DNA from: Snodgrassella alvi wkB2
GTDB taxonomy: Bacteria > Pseudomonadota > Gammaproteobacteria > Burkholderiales > Neisseriaceae
Length of the DNA stretch: 64,000 bases
Direction: 5' to 3'
Assembly (NCBI RefSeq): GCF_000600005.1
Contig: NZ_CP007446.1
Location: 1,824,894-1,888,893, forward strand
The notes under the pieces were generated by a model, which did not search any database, was not told where the DNA came from, and was given only the letters and a program-made list of their open reading frames with translations. Positions 57,440 to 64,000 of this stretch are shown in pieces (within the stretch, counting starts at the first letter, position 1; the number at the start of each line of letters is the position of its first letter). The translations under genes and the position numbers were made by a program.

Positions 57440-58618
57440 TTACTCATCCTGTTTATTATATTGTGCATATTTCATACCTGCCATTTCTATCATAGCTGTA
57501 CGTAAATCATCCAGTCCGCTGCCATCCTGTACCGATATATAAACAGCCTGCGGACGACCATGTATATCACGCACAATCCCCTGCATTCTTTGTTCAGCAG
57601 ACAATTTATCAATTTTATTATAAATAATCAGCTGCGGTATGTTTTCTGCATCAATTTCCTGTAATACCGTATTCACAGCATCTATTTGCCGCTCAAATTC
57701 CGGATGGGTAATATCCACCACATGCAGCAGTACATCAGCCAGCGCAGTTTCCTCCAGTGTCGCCGCAAAAGCAGCTACCAGTCCGTGCGGTAAATCGCGA
57801 ATAAAACCCACAGTATCGGATAATAAAACACTGGTCTGGTCATTCAGATACAAACGGCGCACTGTATTATCCAGGGTGGCAAACAACTGGTCTTCTGCCA
57901 TGACCTGAGCTTTGGTTAAACGGTTAAACAAACTGGATTTGCCTACATTGGTATAGCCCACCAGCGCAAAGGCCGGCAGTGTACCCTGATACCGGCTTTT
58001 ACGCTGAGTTGCCCGCTGCCGGCGCACCTGCTGCAATTGCTGGCGCAGACGGGTAATTTTCTGCCTGATCAGACGGCGGTCAGTTTCCAGACGTGTCTCA
58101 CCCGGGCCGCGTAAACCAATACCGCCTCTCTGGCTCTGCAAATGACCATAACCACGCACCAGCCGGCTGGATAAATGAACCAGCTGAGCCAGCTCCACCT
58201 GCAAGCGCCCCTCCTGACTTTGTGCACGCCGGGCAAAGATAGCGAGAATCAGGCCAACCCGATCCAATACCCGGCACTGGAGCAGCCTTTCAAGATTACG
58301 CTCCTGCGTAGGCGTCAGCGCATGGTTAAAGACCACCAGATCAATTCCGGCTTCAGCTACTTTTTGTGCCAGTTCTTCTGCTTTGCCTTTACCTACAAAC
58401 AATGCACTGTCCGGCTGCTGACGTTTACACGGAACAACTTCCACTAAATCTGCTCCGGTAGCACGTACCAGTTCCTCAGCTTCAGCCAGTGCCGACTCAA
58501 ACAATATTGTCCGGCGCCCGGCAGCAACCGGAAAATCCTTATCCAGCAATACCCCTACCAGCAGCACCCGCTCTGGCTGCTGCTCAGATAAATTGGTCTT
58601 ATCGAATCTGCTCATCAT
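57440..58618 (-). CDS. hflX: ribosome-associated GTPase HflX
   Basis: A GTPase that rescues or splits stalled ribosomes. The 392 residues have the N-terminal HflX domain (LFVGKGKAEELAQKV, VVFNHALTPTQERNLERLL, GPGETRLETDRR), a basic coiled-coil linker, and a G domain with GYTNVGKSSLFN, DTVGFIRDLPH and NKID. The motifs are complete. It is 31 nt upstream of pssA, so the two may be cotranscribed. Confidence 0.95.
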   Translation of the reverse strand: MMSRFDKTNLSEQQPERVLLVGVLLDKDFPVAAGRRTILFESALAEAEELVRATGADLVEVVPCKRQQPDSALFVGKGKAEELAQKVAEAGIDLVVFNHALTPTQERNLERLLQCRVLDRVGLILAIFARRAQSQEGRLQVELAQLVHLSSRLVRGYGHLQSQRGGIGLRGPGETRLETDRRLIRQKITRLRQQLQQVRRQRATQRKSRYQGTLPAFALVGYTNVGKSSLFNRLTKAQVMAEDQLFATLDNTVRRLYLNDQTSVLLSDTVGFIRDLPHGLVAAFAATLEETALADVLLHVVDITHPEFERQIDAVNTVLQEIDAENIPQLIIYNKIDKLSAEQRMQGIVRDIHGRPQAVYISVQDGSGLDDLRTAMIEMAGMKYAQYNKQDE

Positions 58619-58636
58619 TTACCGGTTTGAACGACA

Positions 58637-58673
58637 ACAGGCTGCCTGACCTTACAAAGGACAAACAGCCTGT
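58637..58673. terminator. hairpin between psd and hflX
   Basis: ACAGGCTG (58637-58644) pairs with CAGCCTGT (58666-58673), and an inner CCTT/AAGG stem lies between. It is 17 nt downstream of psd but has no good T-tract, so it may be a weak terminator or an attenuator ahead of hflX. Confidence 0.45.
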
Positions 58674-58690
58674 ATAACAATTAATAGCCT

Positions 58691-59452
58691 TTATTCCTGA
58701 GACAGTACATGCCGTGCGGCAGCTGCTGCCCGATTAGCAGCTTCTGTGACCAGATCTGCATGTTCTTCAGTATTACTTTGCGGTTCAGCACTGATATCAG
58801 GAACCTGCAATGGCAAAGTTGCCAGTACTGTACTGCTGGCACTGACCTTATCACCAATAGCCACCAGCGCAGTAGCATCTTCCGGCAAATAAACATCTAC
58901 CCGCGAACCAAAGCGGATAAAACCATAGCGGTCACCGCGATGTAATAAATCATGCGCATTTACGTAGCACAGAATACGCCGTGCTACCAGACCTGCGACC
59001 TGTACAAATGTTACCGGCCGGCCGGTTTTGGTTACCGCAAGGACTGCATTACGTTCATTTTGTGCACTGGCTTTATCCAGCGCAGCGTTCAGAAAGCTGC
59101 CTTTAAAATAATCTACACGCTCCACTTTGCCATCAATAGGGCTGCGGTTAGAATGCACATTGAATACATTCATAAATACACTGATTTTAAGAGCATTCAC
59201 ACCACGGTACGGATCGGTAGTTTTTTCCACAACCACAATACGTCCGTCTGCCGGACTCAACACATCTTCGGGATTTGCAGGAATATCACGGGCAGGATCA
59301 CGAAAAAACTGCACCACAAATGCTGTCAGCATCCATAAAGGCAGCGACCACCATCCGCACCAGAAAAAAGTTAATATGCTCAGCACCAGGCTGCCAATAA
59401 TAAACGGCCAGCCTTCCTTAGCAATCAAAGGATAAGGATACACACGCGACAC
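58691..59452 (-). CDS. psd: phosphatidylserine decarboxylase
   Basis: A pyruvoyl enzyme that converts phosphatidylserine to phosphatidylethanolamine. The 253 residues have a TM segment at about 18-47, then the conserved [12 protein letters not shown] with the catalytic Asp, [13 protein letters not shown] with the His, and [10 protein letters not shown]. The self-cleavage region reads [11 protein letters not shown] (about 201-211), resembling the Neisseria GVST site rather than the E. coli LGST. The exact pyruvoyl serine is inferred, not shown. A C-terminal Ala/Glu-rich tail follows. Confidence 0.93.
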   Translation of the reverse strand: MSRVYPYPLIAKEGWPFIIGSLVLSILTFFWCGWWSLPLWMLTAFVVQFFRDPARDIPANPEDVLSPADGRIVVVEKTTDPYRGVNALKISVFMNVFNVHSNRSPIDGKVERVDYFKGSFLNAALDKASAQNERNAVLAVTKTGRPVTFVQVAGLVARRILCYVNAHDLLHRGDRYGFIRFGSRVDVYLPEDATALVAIGDKVSASSTVLATLPLQVPDISAEPQSNTEEHADLVTEAANRAAAAARHVLSQE

Positions 59453-59689
59453 AAGGCTACTCCTTTACAGATGAGATACTGCGGATGAACCGCGAGCTAA
59501 AACAATGACAAAATTATAACCCGAAATCTGTACCTTAAAGCACCGCATATAACTATAAGCAGATTTCAGCATAAGAACAATATAAAAACAGTACAATTAT
59601 TAACCAAAGACCAGCTAAACCGTAACGGTTACCATCTCAGCACAGCAAGCTGATATCCGATAATTTCACATTAAAAACACAGTTAAATT

Positions 59690-61219
59690 TTATTTAAAGA
59701 GAAAAACTGCCAGCATCACCAAAGCAATTACCGCCAGCCAGAAATTCTGCTGCCGCTGTGTACGCAGCAGATGAATATAGGCATCACGCCATTCAAGCTG
59801 ACGCTTTTCATCTACAAGGGCATTAAGCTTACGTGGCAGTGCAGGCAGCATTTGCGCCCAGTCTGGTGCTTCCTGCTTTAGCGTTTTCCATAGCGCTTTC
59901 AGACCAATCTGATTATGCATCCAGCGGGTGAGAAACGGTTTGGCAGTTGCCCATAAATCCAGCTGAGGATCCAGCTGTCTTCCTAGCCCCTCTATATTAA
60001 GTAATGTTTTTTGCAGCAGCACCAACTGCGGCTGAATTTCCACATTAAAACGACGACTGGTTTCAAACAACCGCATCAGCACCATACCAAAAGAAATTTC
60101 TGCCAGCGGTTTATTGAAAATCGGTTCACATACAGCACGCACTGCTGCTTCCAGCTCCTCTACCCGCGTATCTGCCGGTACCCAGCCGGATTCCACATGC
60201 GCAGTAGCCACCCGATGATAATCACGATTGAAAAACGCCAAAAAATTAATTGCCAGATAGCGCTTATCATAATCTGTTAACGTGCCGACAATACCAAAAT
60301 CCAGTGCAATATACCTGCCGTCATCTGCGACCATAATATTGCCCGGATGCATATCCGCATGGAAAAAACCGTTGTCAAATACCTGAGTAAAGAATATTTC
60401 TACCCCATAGCGTGCCAGCTGGTGCAAATCTATATTCTTTTCACGCAACTTATCGGTACTGGCAACCGGAGTACCGTCCATCCATTCAATTGTCAGCACC
60501 CGACGCGCACAATAATTATAGTAAACAGCCGGAATAATCAGCATAGTGCTTTTACTGAACTGCCGCCCGAGCAGGCTGGCATTAGCGGCTTCTCGCATCA
60601 GATCAAGCTCATCATGCAGATAATTCTTAAACTCTGCGACTACTTCGCGTGGCTTTAAGCGTTTGCCATCTGCAAACAGCCATTCTACCCAGCGCGCTCC
60701 TACAGCCATCAGTGCTAAATCCTGATCAATAACCGGCGCGATGTCAGGACGAAGAACTTTTACTGCAACCTTTTGACCGATACCACCGGCCTCATTGAAT
60801 AAATAGGCTTCATGAACCTGAGCGATAGACGCACTGGCTACCGGCTGCGGATTAAAGCGGGCGTAAATTTCTGCCAGCGGCCTGCCCAGCTCAGTTTCAA
60901 TCACCCGGATTGCCACATCACTGGCAAACGGCGGCACCCTGTCCTGCAGCAAGGCCAGCTCACGCGCGTAATCAGCAGGGATTAAATCCGGCCGGGTGGA
61001 TAATACCTGACCAAATTTAACAAAAATCGGACCCAGACTCTCCAAAGCCAGACGCAACCGTACCGCTGCATCCAGCTGCCGGTATTTGTGTCCGCGCGGC
61101 AGTAAACGTATCAGCCTTTGCAGCCATGACGGATGTACATGCTGCTGAACCAGATCCAGCAGACCATATACATACACCGTATGGATAATTACCCAAATTC
61201 GTTTAGGCCAACACCACAT
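59690..61219 (-). CDS. ubiB: UbiB, atypical kinase/ATPase for ubiquinone synthesis
   Basis: An ABC1/ADCK-family protein needed for ubiquinone biosynthesis. The 509 residues have the family-specific [14 protein letters not shown], then ASIAQVHEA in place of the P-loop, KVLRPDI with the Lys, [12 protein letters not shown], and [10 protein letters not shown] hydrophobic segment near the C-terminus ([15 protein letters not shown]) would anchor it. No other ubi gene is in the window. Confidence 0.95.
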   Translation of the reverse strand: MWCWPKRIWVIIHTVYVYGLLDLVQQHVHPSWLQRLIRLLPRGHKYRQLDAAVRLRLALESLGPIFVKFGQVLSTRPDLIPADYARELALLQDRVPPFASDVAIRVIETELGRPLAEIYARFNPQPVASASIAQVHEAYLFNEAGGIGQKVAVKVLRPDIAPVIDQDLALMAVGARWVEWLFADGKRLKPREVVAEFKNYLHDELDLMREAANASLLGRQFSKSTMLIIPAVYYNYCARRVLTIEWMDGTPVASTDKLREKNIDLHQLARYGVEIFFTQVFDNGFFHADMHPGNIMVADDGRYIALDFGIVGTLTDYDKRYLAINFLAFFNRDYHRVATAHVESGWVPADTRVEELEAAVRAVCEPIFNKPLAEISFGMVLMRLFETSRRFNVEIQPQLVLLQKTLLNIEGLGRQLDPQLDLWATAKPFLTRWMHNQIGLKALWKTLKQEAPDWAQMLPALPRKLNALVDEKRQLEWRDAYIHLLRTQRQQNFWLAVIALVMLAVFLFK

Positions 61220-61305
61220 GCACGCAGCTCCGGTTTGTCCGAATAAAACGACTATTGTACGGGATTTTAACCACCTTTACCGAGCAATCGCTGCGCACAG
61301 CGACA

Positions 61306-61815
61306 TCACACTGTTTTAGCATTCTTTTCAGTCAGCTGTATTGCTCCATCAACCTTACCCGGCATAAAGACATAAGCGCGGCCGAAGCCAGTTACAAGGC
61401 GAGCCTTTTCCAGTTGCAGACGAAACAGCATGAAATCCGGCAATTCAGACAGCACATCTACTGTATTGCCTAGTTTTGTTTTCATTGCTTGCAAAGCGGC
61501 AATGCCATCAGCTGTGTTTTTTTCAATTACCGTAACCGATACCGTATAATTCAGCCGGGCACGGGCAAAAATATTGCGTGCCGAAGCTTCATCTTCAATC
61601 AGCATCACACTGGCCTGCTCCTGTTGCTGCAAATTCTGTGTATGCGGTGCCAGACCGGATAGTAAGATATACAGACAACCATCATATTCAGCAAAAGGCG
61701 CATAGCTTGCCTGAGGGGTACCATCCTGTGCTACCGTAGCCAGAACCAGAGAATTTAATTGCTGTAAACGTGTTACAGCAGCCTGAAGCTCAGCGACATT
61801 CTGTTGCTCACTCAT
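61306..61815 (-). CDS. HugZ/HutZ-like heme-utilisation or pyridoxamine-oxidase-fold protein
   Basis: A split-barrel flavin-binding-like protein of 169 residues. The N-terminal half has LVLATVAQDGTPQASYAPFAEYDGCLYILLSGLAPHTQNL, and the C-terminal half ARLVTGFGRAYVF, a pattern seen in HugZ/HutZ heme-degradation proteins. A Fur-like box 36 nt upstream of the start supports iron regulation. Whether it degrades heme or only binds it is unknown; a generic PNPOx-family protein is the alternative. Confidence 0.75.
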   Translation of the reverse strand: MSEQQNVAELQAAVTRLQQLNSLVLATVAQDGTPQASYAPFAEYDGCLYILLSGLAPHTQNLQQQEQASVMLIEDEASARNIFARARLNYTVSVTVIEKNTADGIAALQAMKTKLGNTVDVLSELPDFMLFRLQLEKARLVTGFGRAYVFMPGKVDGAIQLTEKNAKTV

Positions 61816-61850
61816 ACACTCATTCCTGTATCAGATTAACAATAACCAAA

Positions 61851-61869
61851 ATTAATGATAATAATTTCC
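61851..61869 (-). promoter_or_regulatory. possible Fur box upstream of the HugZ-like gene
   Basis: The segment contains the core AATGATAAT; aligned to the 19-nt Fur consensus GATAATGATAATCATTATC I count 14 matches. It lies 36-54 nt before the start of the HugZ-like gene. AT-rich sequence gives such matches by chance fairly often, so this depends on the gene call for support. Confidence 0.4.
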
Positions 61870-62137
61870 ATCTAAAAATTCAAATTCCATTTGACCGTCA
61901 TACCATTATTTATCATCGGCGAGGCATCATTATCAAACATACCGGGCACGGAAAAAAAGATGAACACAAATAAATCATCAAATCAGAATGCCATTAAAAT
62001 CAATAAAATCGGTAATTATTTACCCGTATCAGAGTATTAATAACAATATAATAAGCTTTCACAGGCCAAAAATTAGGTAAAATTACCTTTCAGACATTAT
62101 TCAGACTGAATTTAATCAATCAGCAGTGGTTAGTTAC

Positions 62138-62692
62138 ATGAGTACTCAGCATAATCCGGCAGCCAGTCAGCCTCAGAAGCGTTCCGGTCAGTTTAAACAG
62201 CGACTGCTTAAACTGATTTTATTTTGCGGCTTCTTTATTTTATTTATTTTCCTGCTTGCCAGTCAGGACAGCAGAACTGCGGCCAATCACAAACCATGGC
62301 ACCGCGATCTGACTATTGCAGCCTTTGAACCGGACGGCTCCTTTCTTGCCCTGCCCTATTCTTACGTTCAGCAGTACACACTAGCCAATACCACTTTTCT
62401 GGCTAAAAAGCCTGACGGCAGCAAACAGAAAAATGATAACGATACCTTTAGTTATAAAGTTATTGAACAAAACGCACAACAACAGCTGATACGAACCAGC
62501 CTGCGTACATCACGCAGCATTACCATTGCCACCTATCAGGCTACCGCCGGCACAGTCACACCGATAAAATCAACGGTATATACAATAGATCAGATATCAA
62601 TGGCTGCCGTTCTGGCATTAGTCAGCGTCTTGCTCCTGCAATTGATATATCGTTTTATCCGCCGCCGTTCTTTCAGAAATAAGACAAACTAA
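62138..62692 (+). CDS. unknown two-TM membrane protein, paralogue of the gene at 12174
   Basis: A protein of 184 residues from ATG 62138 (a GTG four codons earlier is possible). The N-terminus is basic and polar (to about 27), then a TM helix at about 28-42. An extracytoplasmic domain (FEPDGSFLALPYSY ... NTTFLAKKPDGS ... FSYKVIEQNAQQQLI) and a second TM helix at about 155-172 follow, ending in RRRSFRNKTN. The domain aligns over its full length with the 12174 protein. Flanks are AT-rich. Function and family are unknown. Confidence 0.7.
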   Translation: MSTQHNPAASQPQKRSGQFKQRLLKLILFCGFFILFIFLLASQDSRTAANHKPWHRDLTIAAFEPDGSFLALPYSYVQQYTLANTTFLAKKPDGSKQKNDNDTFSYKVIEQNAQQQLIRTSLRTSRSITIATYQATAGTVTPIKSTVYTIDQISMAAVLALVSVLLLQLIYRFIRRRSFRNKTN

Positions 62693-62735
62693 TTTTTCAG
62701 TACCATCAATTTTCTGATTCATTCCAATACAAAAA

Positions 62736-62756
62736 AGCCACCTGTAACAGGTGGCT
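62736..62756 (-). terminator. terminator of obg
   Basis: AGCCACCTGT-A-ACAGGTGGCT palindrome (hairpin apex TAA) followed on the minus strand by TTTTTTGTATTGG. It lies 25 nt beyond the obg stop, and also 44 nt beyond the convergent unknown gene. Confidence 0.88.
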
Positions 62757-62780
62757 ACATCAATTAGCCGAATAGCATAA

Positions 62781-63935
<1,155 letters not shown>

Positions 63936-64000
63936 TTATGCCGGGCAACCAGTCTCAGTAATACCCTTGTGAACACCTCATAGCATGATTATAGCCAAAG

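Overview
This window looks like a chromosomal segment of a Neisseriaceae betaproteobacterium with a fairly low G+C content judged by eye. The penicillin-binding protein, MurC, FtsA, phosphatidylserine decarboxylase and ParC all read like their Neisseria counterparts. The canonical Neisseria DNA-uptake sequence is not repeated through the window, and the spacers are AT-rich. A Snodgrassella-like bee-gut symbiont would fit, but that genus call is inference from memory and not proven by the sequence. No rRNA, tRNA, CRISPR array, IS element or prophage was recognised.

Layout. 0-7.5 kb: fnr and hemN are divergent around a perfect FNR box. They are followed by a CoA-pyrophosphatase-type NUDIX gene, folB-nnrE, plsY and glmM-dedA. 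7.5-12 kb: rlmE, ftsH, folP and glmM keep the order known from E. coli, but a 728-bp AT-rich gap splits ftsH from folP. 12-17 kb: a small unknown membrane protein, yhbY, greA with an attenuator-like leader, an AT-rich lipoprotein island, a Tat-type lytic transglycosylase and ssb. 17-25.6 kb: a complete mlaFEDCBA phospholipid-transport operon, then lptD-surA-pdxA. 25.6-34 kb: an amgK-like sugar kinase, an orphan CoiA-like nuclease candidate, and a parC-pilS-pilR-rsmJ operon.

34-51.5 kb: an uninterrupted 15-gene division and cell-wall cluster on the minus strand (mraZ, rsmH, ftsL, ftsI, murE, murF, mraY, murD, ftsW, murG, murC, ddlB, ftsQ, ftsA, ftsZ). It is preceded by four MraZ boxes at exact 10-nt spacing and closed by a strong terminator after ftsZ. 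51.5-64 kb: a MidA-like methyltransferase, a YqjM-type Old Yellow Enzyme, ybaK, a Rid-family gene, psd/hflX/pssA/argJ, ubiB, a HugZ-like gene with a Fur-like box, a second copy of the small membrane-protein family, and obg.

Most of the window is core cell-envelope biology: peptidoglycan synthesis and recycling, outer-membrane assembly, and phospholipid synthesis and transport. These sit beside oxygen sensing (FNR), type IV pilus control (PilSR) and transcription/translation housekeeping. The least explained items are the paralogous two-TM membrane proteins at 12.2 and 62.1 kb, the 325-residue CoiA-like protein, the contents of the 8.5-9.2 kb gap, and the predicted short leader RNA in front of greA.
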